DNA of 14,084 nucleotides from CAUJGQ01 sp042408665. Lineage in GTDB: Bacteria > Chloroflexota > Dehalococcoidia > CAUJGQ01. Made by a program: the position numbers and the translations under genes. The stretch is from NCBI GenBank assembly GCA_042408665.1, contig JBHOQW010000180.1, positions 1-14,084 on the forward strand. Direction: 5' to 3'. The notes under the pieces were generated by a model. It saw only the letters and a list, made by a program, of their open reading frames with translations. It ran no database searches and was not told the origin of the DNA. Shown piece by piece: positions 7,059 through 13,639 of this stretch (the first letter of the stretch is position 1; every line of letters begins with the position of its first letter).

Positions 7059-7083
7059 CGATAGCTCTCCACGATAACTATCG
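7059..7083 (+). terminator. weak hairpin after the third glycosyltransferase
   Basis: CGATAG (7059-7064) pairs with CTATCG (7078-7083) around a 13-nt loop, 4 nt after the stop. The stem is only 6 bp and no T-tract follows, so it is at best a weak terminator, or alternatively an operator-like palindrome. Confidence 0.3.
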
Positions 7084-7239
7084 AGGCTGCTGACCCCAGT
7101 CGCGCTTTACCACGCTCGCCGGAACACTACGGTGAGGCCGGTGGCCTGCCGAGTGGCCCTGCCCGGCGCTTCACCCGGGGCCACTCCACAGGGCCGCTCC
7201 ACGCCTGCACGCATCGGACTAGCACGACTGGCTCTCTGC

Positions 7240-7268
7240 TCGACAGTTTTGATTCTTCTATGCATACT
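7240..7268 (+). promoter_or_regulatory. promoter candidate for the HEAT-repeat gene set
   Basis: TCGACA (7240-7245, five of six to the -35 consensus) and CATACT (7263-7268, four of six to the -10 consensus) are 17 bp apart in the AT-rich island. Transcription would start near 7275, about 120 nt before the ATG at 7397. This is the best promoter-like match near the gene set that runs to 10840. Confidence 0.45.
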
Positions 7269-7282
7269 CTGTGCATACTCTT
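7261..7282. repeat. 11-bp tandem repeat overlapping the promoter
   Basis: TGCATACTCTG (7261-7271) is followed at once by TGCATACTCTT (7272-7282). The first unit covers the proposed -10 and the second the proposed start site, so the pair could be binding sites on the same face of the helix. It may also be a simple duplication giving two alternative -10 sequences. Confidence 0.65.
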
Positions 7283-7396
7283 ACTGTATCTACATACTTC
7301 CCACTCCTTTGCCGCCTCCCACCGGCCAGTGGCGCGACGGAAGGGGCAGGCCGGGATGGGAGTGGAGCGAGCAGCGAGGACCCTGGAGGGTGTGCC

Positions 7397-8391
7397 ATGG
7401 AGCAACGCGCTACGCCTGAGGAGCGCTGCATTCGAGAACGTGCCACGCTGACCAGAGCGCTGCAGTCCCGGCGCACCGAGACGCGCCGGCAGGCCGCGGC
7501 TGCCCTGGCCGAGCACGGGGCAGCGGCTGTGCCGTGGGTGCTGCCCCTGCTGGCTCACCTTTCGCCTACGTCCGCACCGCTGCCGGCGAGGCACTCGCGC
7601 AGATCGGCGCGCCGGCCGTGCCGGGGCTGGTGGCGGCGCTGTGTGGCGACATACCTGAGCCGCCGGCCGCGCCGCGGCCGGCGCTGAAGTGGCGCGCCCC
7701 GAAGCATGCGCCCGAGGCCGCGGCGGAGGCGCTGGCACGGATCGGGGCACCGGCCGTGCCAGCGGTGGTCGAAGCGCTGCGGCAGCTCGGCGCTCGCGCC
7801 TGGCTTGCGTACTCCGTACTGGTAGACATCGGCGCGCCGGCCGTCCCGACCCTGGTGGCGGCGCTGCAGAATCCTGATCCGGGGGTACGGCGGGCTGCCG
7901 CACAGGCGCTGGGCAAGATTGGCAACGCCAGTGCGGTGCCGGAACTGCTGGAACGGATGCAGGACACCAACGGGTGGGTGCGGGCCGCCGCGGTGCGGGC
8001 CCTAGGCCAGATCGGCGACCCCAGCGCTGTGCCGGCCCTCGTCTCACGCCTGGGCGACCGCTCGTCTGCCGTTCGGCAGGCGGCAGCGGACGTGCTCGGC
8101 ACGCTGCATACGGCGGACGCCGTGCCGGCGCTGTGTGCGCGCTTGGACGATCTCGCCCCGGGGGTGCGGGCCGCCGCCGTGGAAGCCCTGAGCCAGATCG
8201 GCGAACCGGCTGTGCCGGCGCTGGTGGAGGCGTTGCGCCTGCCGGACGCGCAGCTCCGGCAACGGATCGTGGAGGTCCTGGCCAAGATCGGCGCCCCGGC
8301 GCGTCAGGCGGTGCACGCTGCCCTGGACGATCCGGCGGCGCACGTGCGCGCCGCGGCGGCAGAGATACTGCGGCGCCTGGACGCCGGCTAG
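7397..8391 (+). CDS. HEAT-repeat (PBS-lyase-type) protein, apparently frameshifted
   Basis: The product is a solenoid of short HEAT-like repeats of about 30 residues, shown by the recurring pattern VRxAAxxALGxIGxxxAVPxLxxxL; at least seven units are recognisable from about 7500 to the end. Such solenoids are protein-binding scaffolds and rarely enzymes. The likely start is ATG 7397, with GGAGGG at 7385-7390. From there the frame encodes a charged helix and a first repeat (RRQAAAALAEHGAAAVPWVLPLLA), but near 7555-7563 the repeat pattern jumps to another frame (FAYVRTAAGEALAQIG...). One base appears to be missing. The uninterrupted downstream frame runs 7534-8391 from a GTG without a good ribosome binding site. 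Either the sequence has an error or the gene is damaged. Restored, it would be about 331 residues. It heads a set with the next two genes. Confidence 0.8.
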
Positions 8392-8532
8392 GACGTCGCA
8401 TCTCGCACCGGCAGTCGGAACTGGAGCGTGCACGTTATGCACACCCGGCATCGCCAGGGACAGATGCACGCGTAGACCTGCCCCGGGCCGCCCGGCGACG
8501 GCATGGGCACATACCAGAGGAGACAGACGGGG

Positions 8533-9627
8533 ATGCTGCACCGGATGGATTTCCGGCGCTTCTTTCGCCGCTCGGATGTAGGCGAGGACGCCGGCGCGCG
8601 GATCGTGCGCGGGATCTTCCGCGCTATGCAGGTTGATGCGACGTGGGGCGTCCAGACACACCGCGGCTTCACCTGGTGGGCGTATCGGCTCGCCCAGCGC
8701 GTGTGGGCCGATGCCGTGGTGCAGAGCGACGACCTGCGCGTCTGCCTGGTGCACCTGGAGACCGACCTCCTGCGCGGCAGCCTGGATGACCCAGCCATCC
8801 ACGAGTTCCTGGCCCGATGGATGCCGCAGGCTACCACCAGCGGGCTGTACTGGGACGCGCGGGAGTCCCTCTTCCGGCTGGCCAGCGCGGCGGTGGTCCA
8901 CGACGAGAACGAGCCGTGGATGCAGCCGCTTCTCGCCTGGGCGGCGCCGCTGCAGGTGAACGAGGCGGAGTCCCTCGCACACGCCGGCGAGCACCTGCAG
9001 GGACGCCTCGCCACCAGCGCCCATCCGACGAGCGGCCGGCGTCCCACGCCGGACGACATGCTCAACCTGGCGCAGGCCACGATGATCCCGTTGGGGCAGC
9101 ACCCCTCCCGCTGGGCCGTGCCGCAGGAGCTGCTCACGGTGCAGGCCTTCCTGGAGCAGACGAGCCTGCTGGCGACGGGAAGCGCGCAGGGGATCTCGGC
9201 GGAGTTCGCCTTCGGCCCGCGGCCGGGTGCGGCAATCCTGGGCGGCACCTCGGCCCTGCTGCGCGTGCTGCCGGACGAGCAGCATCCCTGGTTAGGCCGC
9301 GGGCTGCTGCTGCGGCTCTCCCTGCCGGTGTACGCCGGCGGCCGGCAGCCCCTGATGCTGCCGCTACGGCTGAACAGCCTCGAGCGGACTGAACTGCACT
9401 GCGGGTACCAGCTTGGCTCCTGGGGACTCGTCACCCACGAGGACCAGCTCTTCGGCCACAGGGGCACAGAGCTCCTGGCCTACACCAGCTTCCTGCCCAG
9501 CGCGCTCTACCAGCCCGGCCTTCTGCTGGCCTTCGTGATCAGCCTGGGCGCGCGGGCGAGGTGGGCCGACCGCGTCTTCCGCACCGGCGCAGCACTGCGT
9601 GGCGTGGAGTGGTCCTGGGCAGGGTGA
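8533..9627 (+). CDS. unrecognised protein, 364 aa
   Basis: I do not recognise a family with confidence. The translation is protein-like throughout, with no signal peptide and no clear membrane helix. Distinct stretches: a short basic-aromatic N-terminus (FRRFFRRSD, residues 8-15), THRGFTWWAYRLAQRVWAD (42-60), CLVHLETDLLRG (71-82), and near the C-terminus HCGYQLGSWGLVTHED (289-303). The Trp-rich motif and the HLETDLL segment look like family signatures. ATG 8533 is chosen because GAGGAG lies 10 nt upstream; another in-frame ATG at 8503 has no ribosome binding site. It lies 141 bp after the HEAT-repeat gene and 82 bp before the next unknown gene, so the three may be co-transcribed. Its composition and length suggest a soluble cytoplasmic protein. 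Confidence 0.78.
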   Translation: MLHRMDFRRFFRRSDVGEDAGARIVRGIFRAMQVDATWGVQTHRGFTWWAYRLAQRVWADAVVQSDDLRVCLVHLETDLLRGSLDDPAIHEFLARWMPQATTSGLYWDARESLFRLASAAVVHDENEPWMQPLLAWAAPLQVNEAESLAHAGEHLQGRLATSAHPTSGRRPTPDDMLNLAQATMIPLGQHPSRWAVPQELLTVQAFLEQTSLLATGSAQGISAEFAFGPRPGAAILGGTSALLRVLPDEQHPWLGRGLLLRLSLPVYAGGRQPLMLPLRLNSLERTELHCGYQLGSWGLVTHEDQLFGHRGTELLAYTSFLPSALYQPGLLLAFVISLGARARWADRVFRTGAALRGVEWSWAG

Positions 9628-9631
9628 CGCG

Positions 9632-9651
9632 GGTGCGCCGGCCAGCGCACC
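9632..9651. repeat. hairpin between the two unknown genes
   Basis: GGTGCGC (9632-9638) pairs with GCGCACC (9645-9651) around a 6-nt loop, 4 nt after the stop of the preceding gene. No T-tract follows. It may attenuate transcription or protect the mRNA end between the two genes. Confidence 0.4.
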
Positions 9652-9709
9652 GTGCTGCCAGCTAACAGCGCAGGTGGAGTGGCAGTTCACGTGATGGAGG
9701 ACACGCCTC

Positions 9710-10840
9710 ATGCCTGGTTTCCCGTCGCTCGGGTTCCTGCGGCGCCTGTACAGGCGCTCGCAGCGTGCCGAGCCACAGCACACCGAGTGGCAGCAGCGCA
9801 CCCTCGACCTGATGCTACACGGAGTGGCCCGCGAGGTCGCTCGCACCGGCGCGCCGGTGCCGCTGACGCGGGTGCCGGTCGTGCCGCAGCGGCAGACACT
9901 GCTCGCCTGGGGCTGGTTCAACCCCCTCGGCGGGCCGACCGCGTGCCGGCTCGATCTGGCCCCGGTCCCCACGCAGCAGGCGTGGGTGCTGCTGTATGCC
10001 GCAGACCACCCGTTCACGCCCGATGGTGCGGCGGTGGGGGTATTCCCAGGGACCGGCCTTCCCCCTGAGAATGCCCTGGCCGCCCTGCTGCGCCCGCATT
10101 TCGCCGCAAACAGCCTGGACGGGGGTGCCCATCCGATCCTGGATGCGCTCCCCTCCTATATCCACCTGATCGAAAGAACCGGGCTGCGCGACACCACAGT
10201 GCAGGCGCTCTTCCGGGCGGCGTACGGTGCGCGTACGGTGGGACGAGAAGCAGCCGAGGAGGCGCTGCGGGCCGAGCTGGCGCAGACGTGTCGCGAATGG
10301 CTGCACTTCCAGGGACGGCCCTGGGACTGGGCGTGGGACCAGCTCGCCCGCAGCCTGGCCGCCAGCGCGGCCATCGCACCCGCCGATGCGGCGCTGCAGG
10401 ATGCGGCGCGGCTGTTCTTCCTGCGCTGCGCCTCTCGCTGGGTGAGCGCTGGGCACCTGCCGTCCCACATCGCGGCGTGGGCGGCGGAGCACCGCGCCCG
10501 CACCGGCACCCTGCCGTCTCCTGCGGAGACGATGGAGCGATTGCTGGCGCAGGTGCTGAAGATCCGCATGGAGCACGGTGCGCTCGTCTTCGATCCGGTG
10601 GAGAGCCGCGCCGTCGATCCGGCGGCGGACGTGGCGCTGCCGGTGAACGCGCAAGACCTGGAGGCGCTGTTCGCCTATTGGTTTCGACTCGTGAGCGCGC
10701 CAGCGCACGTACGCGCCATTGAGCAGGCGATGGGCGAGGCCTGGGTCACAGTGCAGGAGGTGCAGCGGGAGAGCGGCACCCTGGCGCGCCTGACCGGGCG
10801 GGAGACGATCGTGCCCTGGCCCGGGCCTTTCGGCGGGTGA
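9710..10840 (+). CDS. unrecognised protein, 376 aa
   Basis: I do not recognise the family. The protein starts MPGFPSLGFLRRLYRRSQRAE; its basic-aromatic FLRRLYRR near the N-terminus resembles FRRFFRR in the preceding protein, which hints at a common targeting or docking sequence. Residues about 25-160 are mixed alpha/beta in character (LLAWGWFNPLGGPTACRL, AWVLLYAADHPF), and the rest is largely helical and Ala/Leu/Arg-rich. No signal peptide or membrane helix is seen. The ATG follows GGAGG (9696-9700) with 9-nt spacing, a clear start. It lies 82 bp after the previous unknown gene in the same direction, and probably belongs to the same transcript as the HEAT-repeat gene. A functional link between the three is inferred only from position. 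Confidence 0.78.
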   Translation: MPGFPSLGFLRRLYRRSQRAEPQHTEWQQRTLDLMLHGVAREVARTGAPVPLTRVPVVPQRQTLLAWGWFNPLGGPTACRLDLAPVPTQQAWVLLYAADHPFTPDGAAVGVFPGTGLPPENALAALLRPHFAANSLDGGAHPILDALPSYIHLIERTGLRDTTVQALFRAAYGARTVGREAAEEALRAELAQTCREWLHFQGRPWDWAWDQLARSLAASAAIAPADAALQDAARLFFLRCASRWVSAGHLPSHIAAWAAEHRARTGTLPSPAETMERLLAQVLKIRMEHGALVFDPVESRAVDPAADVALPVNAQDLEALFAYWFRLVSAPAHVRAIEQAMGEAWVTVQEVQRESGTLARLTGRETIVPWPGPFGG

Positions 10841-11218
10841 GCCGCTCTCCCGCGCCAGAACGCGCCACAGCTCCGAACGAACCTTACGGCCCATCCGAGG
10901 CGTTCCGTGCGCGTGGCCTGCGTCTTCAGGAGGTTTCCGGGGACAGCCTGTAGTAGACTTTCGTGTGGAGACCGCGGGTATTGCGTGCCTGGCGCGGCGG
11001 ATGCCTCTGGCCTGCGGGTCGGAGGGGGGGTGCACCGAACCGTAGAGACCGCGGAGAGGCCCGTCCCACCGGGGGGTCACGCCGCACGTGCGAGCCTGCC
11101 GTGGGGAGCCTGTGGCCCGCCGGGCGGTCCCCTGGGCGTCCCACGGCACCGCGGTGTGCACTGCGCCATCGCTCGTGGAGCCGCTGGGCGCGGCCCGTGG
11201 TCCTCCAGGAGGTGTGCG
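10841..11218. other. gap with dispersed-repeat copy before the lipoprotein gene
   Basis: No gene is supported in these 378 bp. An open + frame from 10907 runs into the lipoprotein gene, but its first 104 codons lack coding character and cross the repeat. Contents: the dispersed repeat copy 1 (10866-10950), a run of GC-rich sequence, and at 11207-11213 the AGGAGGT ribosome binding site of the next gene. No convincing promoter was found. Confidence 0.55.
10866..10950 (-). repeat. dispersed hairpin element, copy 1 (degenerate)
   Basis: Positions 10874-10950 match 13033-13109 at 74 of 77 bases. The 20-nt loop AACGAACCTTACGGCCCATC (10876-10895) and the right stem arm CGAGGCGTTC (10896-10905) are intact, but the left arm (10866-10875, CACAGCTCCG) no longer pairs well, and the second hairpin is also weakened. 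This looks like a decayed or truncated copy of the element. Confidence 0.75.
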
Positions 11219-12614
11219 ATGGCCGTGCGTGCGTCTGCTGCGCCGGCGCGCCTCACGCGCCGCGCCGCCGGCGCGCTCGGCGCAGCGTCCCTGCTCGCCG
11301 CCGCCTGTCGCGTGCCTGGGCTGGGACCGCCGCGCGAGGCAGCCCCGGCCGGCCCGACCACGCTTGCCATCGACGTGCCGGTGAGCAGCGGTCTCCTGGG
11401 CGCGCTCACCGAGCGGGTGCGGCGCGAGGTTGAGCGGGCGGTGACGGACGTGCTCGGAAGCCACGCCGGCCCGTTCCGGCTGGAGCTGCGGCAGCTCCCG
11501 CTTGGCCGCCCACCGGAGGAGCTGCGCTGGCCGCCCCCGATCGGCCCCGATGTGGTGGAGACGTTCGAACAGGCGCTCCAGCAGAGCGCGCTCGACCTGC
11601 TCGTGCTGCCCGATAGCCGCCTGGCTGGCCGGCTGCGGGACGCCGGGCTGTTGCTCGCCCTTGACACGCCGCTGGCGCGCCAGCGCTGGACCGCCGGTGA
11701 CTACTTCCCTGGCCTGCTCGACGCCGGGCGCGCCCGCGGGCAGCTCTACGCCCTCCCGGTGGAGGCCAGCCCGCTCGTGCTCTACGCCGACACCAGCCTC
11801 TTCAGCGCCGCCGGGCTCCGCCCGCCCGCGGGCGACTGGCGCTGGGACGATCTGCTGCGGGCGGCTCGGGCGCTCACCGTGCGGGGGGCGCCTGATGGCG
11901 CCGGCGCGGTGGGGCCTGGCGCTGCCGCCGGGCGACTTCCTGCTGCTGGCCACGCTCGTCTGGCAGGCCGGCGGCGACTTCCTGGCGGCCGACGGCCGGC
12001 GCGCCACGCTCGACGAGGCAGCGGCGCTGGCAGGCGTGCGGGCGTTCGCCGAGCTGCTGGTGCGGGCGCAGGTAGCGCCACCCCCACCGCCGCCGGGGAG
12101 CCCGCCCGCACAGTACCAGGCCGATGCCACCGGCCTGCGCTACGGCCTGGCGCGCATCGCCCTGGCGCTGGCCGCCCTGGCGCCTGACCTGCCGACGCTG
12201 CGCAGCCCCACCCTGAAGCTTGCGCCCGTCCCGCTGGGGAAGGTCCCTGTCCGCGCCGTGTGGGTGCGCACGATGGTGGCGGTGCACGCCCGGACGCGCC
12301 AGCCCGAGCGCGCCCTGGCGGCGCTGCCCCTGCTGGTCGAGCAGCTCCAGCAGCGGGCGCTGCTCCCGACCACGCGGCCGGCGGCGGCGGGCCTGTCGCA
12401 GGCGCAGCTGGGCCTGCCCGAGGACACGGTGCGCGCGGGCCTGGAGAGCCTGGAGTCCGGCCGCGCCTGGACGCTCGACGCCGAGCTGACCGACCTGATC
12501 GTCACCCAGGTGGTGGCGGCGGTGCTGTTCGGTGCCGCCCCGGAGGCCGCCGCGCGCGCCGCCGCGCAGGCGATCACCGCCCGCCTCCCTGGCCGGTCCG
12601 GTCCGCCGCGGTAA
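11219..12614 (+). CDS. extracellular solute-binding lipoprotein (ABC-type), apparently frameshifted
   Basis: The product resembles family 1 substrate-binding proteins of sugar ABC transporters, anchored outside the membrane. The N-terminus has a basic stretch (RLTRR), a hydrophobic core and a lipobox-like LAAAC with C30 as the lipidation site. Then follow binding-protein features: SALDLLVLPDSRLAGRL, GDYFPGLLDAGRARGQLYALPVEASPLVLYADTSLF, and GDWRWDDLLRAARALT. The frame from ATG 11219 stops resembling the family after about 11880. The continuation (RWGLALPPGDFLLLATLVWQ, then GGDFLAADG) lies in the next frame and runs to 12614. A G6 run at 11883-11888 is the likely site of one extra base. Restored, the protein would be about 464 residues, a usual length. 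AGGAGGT (11207-11213) sets the start. No permease or ATPase gene is adjacent. Confidence 0.82.
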
Positions 12615-12684
12615 CGGTCCGCCCCCTCCAGGGAGCGTTCGCCGCGCGGCTGGCACCCGGGCGCGGGCCCACCCCCCGCACACG

Positions 12685-12708
12685 CCGGCGCCGCGGTGCC
12701 GGCGCCGG
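12685..12708 (+). terminator. possible terminator hairpin after the lipoprotein gene
   Basis: CCGGCGCC (12685-12692) pairs with GGCGCCGG (12701-12708) around an 8-nt loop, 70 nt downstream of the lipoprotein stop. It is strong but has no T-tract, and palindromic GC words are frequent here, so the assignment is tentative. Confidence 0.35.
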
Positions 12709-12733
12709 ACCGGATCACCCCAAGGAGCATGGC

Positions 12734-12789
12734 CGAGCCTGGCCAGGGCACGCGTGCGCAGGTGTTCCAGGTCAACGAGCCTGGCCAGG
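12734..12789. repeat. 14-bp direct repeat, 42 bp apart
   Basis: CGAGCCTGGCCAGG occurs at 12734-12747 and again at 12776-12789. Its core CCTGGCCAGG is itself palindromic. Possible paired binding sites, or remnants of a decayed gene on the minus strand. Confidence 0.6.
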
Positions 12790-13023
12790 ATAGCCGCGTC
12801 CTCCGGCCCGCAACGGCGCGCGGAGCGGCGACGGACGCGGGGCGCAGCGGCTCGGCCCTCGGGCCGCACGCAGTGTGCACGGCCCACCGGCCCACCCCGG
12901 GGCACCGCCGCTGCTGCAGGGCGAGGGGGATGCAGGTGGTACGTCGGCGCAGGGTACGCCGGGTCAGGGGAGATGCCCTCCGTACTGGCCGCCGCAGCCG
13001 CACGCCGCACAGCGCACGAAACA

Positions 13024-13112
13024 CGAACGCCTCGAACGAACCTTGCGGCCCATCCGAGGCGTTCCGTGCGCGTGGCCTGCGTCTTCAGGAGGTTCCCGGG
13101 GACATCCTGAAG
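13024..13112 (-). repeat. dispersed hairpin element, copy 2 (intact)
   Basis: Two hairpins. The larger pairs GAACGCCTCG (13025-13034) with CGAGGCGTTC (13055-13064) around a 20-nt loop AACGAACCTTGCGGCCCATC (13035-13054); with one bulge the stem extends by CAC/GTG. The smaller pairs CTTCAGGA (13083-13090) with TCCTGAAG (13105-13112), with further pairing inside. The minus strand is taken as the sense because in that direction the order small hairpin, GCGCAC, large hairpin matches the copy at 1642-1729, and a promoter-like pair lies upstream. The function is unknown: REP/MITE-like element or structured RNA. Confidence 0.7.
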
Positions 13113-13139
13113 CGGCTAGCAGGCTCGCCTTGTCGCACG

Positions 13140-13183
13140 TCCCGCTGGCGAGGCGGGATCGGCTCCTCCGGGGTGCCACCCCG
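13140..13183. repeat. two further tandem hairpins beside copy 2
   Basis: TCCCGC (13140-13145) pairs with GCGGGA (13153-13158), loop 7 nt. CGGGGT (13169-13174) pairs with ACCCCG (13178-13183), loop 3 nt. Together with copy 2 they make four hairpins within 160 nt, more ordered than neighbouring sequence. On the minus strand, they would form the 5' part of a transcript from the promoter-like pair at 13194-13221. Confidence 0.5.
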
Positions 13184-13193
13184 AAGTGCTTTG

Positions 13194-13221
13194 AGTATAC
13201 CCCGGCCTCAGGCGCAGGCAA
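13194..13221 (-). promoter_or_regulatory. minus-strand promoter candidate upstream of copy 2
   Basis: On the minus strand, TTGCCT (13221-13216, four of six) and TATACT (13199-13194, five of six) are 16 bp apart. A transcript would start near 13187 and read through the hairpins at 13183-13140 and then copy 2. No minus-strand protein gene follows. Confidence 0.4.
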
Positions 13222-13610
13222 CCGCACATGCGGGGCGATTACGCGTGTACAGCCGCGGCCGGGCGCGCACGGGGGTGGCGCGCGAGCCGTTCAGTCCTGC
13301 TGAAGCGCCCTGGAGGCGTCTGGAGCTGCGTCAGCGCCTGGCAAAGCATTGGTATGTCGCGCGCGGCCGCCCGGCACACGCGCGCGGGGGCGGGGGGCGC
13401 AGGTGCAGGCGTCTAGCGAGTAGCTCGCCGATGCGCCATGCGCGGGAGGCGCGCGAGCAGAGCAGCGTCGTCGAGCAGCTCCAGGGCGGCGCTCCGCGGC
13501 GGCAAGCGCGCGGGCATAGCGCGGGGGTGCGCGTCGAGAGGTGATCGCCTGCGCGGGCGTTCCCTTCCCGCGCGTGGTCAGAACTGGGGAAAGCAGGCCA
13601 CTGGTGGCTC

Positions 13611-13639
13611 TTGGCCGGCGGGCGCCCACACACTATGCT
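13611..13639 (+). promoter_or_regulatory. promoter candidate with leaderless geometry for the flippase gene
   Basis: TTGGCC (13611-13616) and TATGCT (13634-13639) each match four of six consensus bases and are 17 bp apart. The expected start site falls at about 13646-13647, exactly on an in-frame ATG, so the mRNA could be leaderless. This would explain why no ribosome binding site is seen before this gene. Confidence 0.35.

Larger units (their letters stand above)
7056..7396. other. gap before the HEAT-repeat gene, with AT-rich control region
   Basis: No gene is supported. A small hairpin lies just after the upstream stop (7059-7083). The second half (about 7235-7305) is markedly AT-rich compared with the surroundings and contains a promoter-like pair and an 11-bp tandem repeat. 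Several GC-rich words without clear structure fill the rest. Confidence 0.6.
12615..13634. other. 1-kb gap with direct repeats and hairpin-rich zone
   Basis: Long frames cross this stretch on both strands, but they are Arg/Ala/Pro-rich, overlap the dispersed repeat and lack ribosome binding sites, so I call no gene. Contents: a strong hairpin after the lipoprotein gene (12685-12708), a 14-bp direct repeat (12734 and 12776), the dispersed element copy 2 (13024-13112), two more hairpins (13140-13183), a minus-strand promoter-like pair (13194-13221), and a + strand promoter-like pair just before the flippase gene. The stretch 13225-13610 shows nothing further that I can support. Confidence 0.55.

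Noticed and set aside
9815..12130. 771-codon minus-strand open frame
   Set aside because: It lies antisense to the unknown protein gene and the lipoprotein gene and runs through the repeat copy; long only because stops are rare at this GC content.
12700..12830. Protein-like peptide on the minus strand (LARLVDLEHLRTRALARLG)
   Set aside because: Only about 35 residues look coding-like and they arise from the 14-bp direct repeat; no start or wider frame supports a gene.
13165..13187. T-box-like word on the minus strand (GGGGTGGCACCCC)
   Set aside because: It resembles the T-box antiterminator core, but it is a simple small hairpin and there is no specifier stem region or aminoacyl-tRNA or amino-acid gene downstream.
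12696..13544. 282-codon + strand open frame
   Set aside because: It includes the whole dispersed repeat and the hairpins, has no ribosome binding site and shows no family-like sequence.
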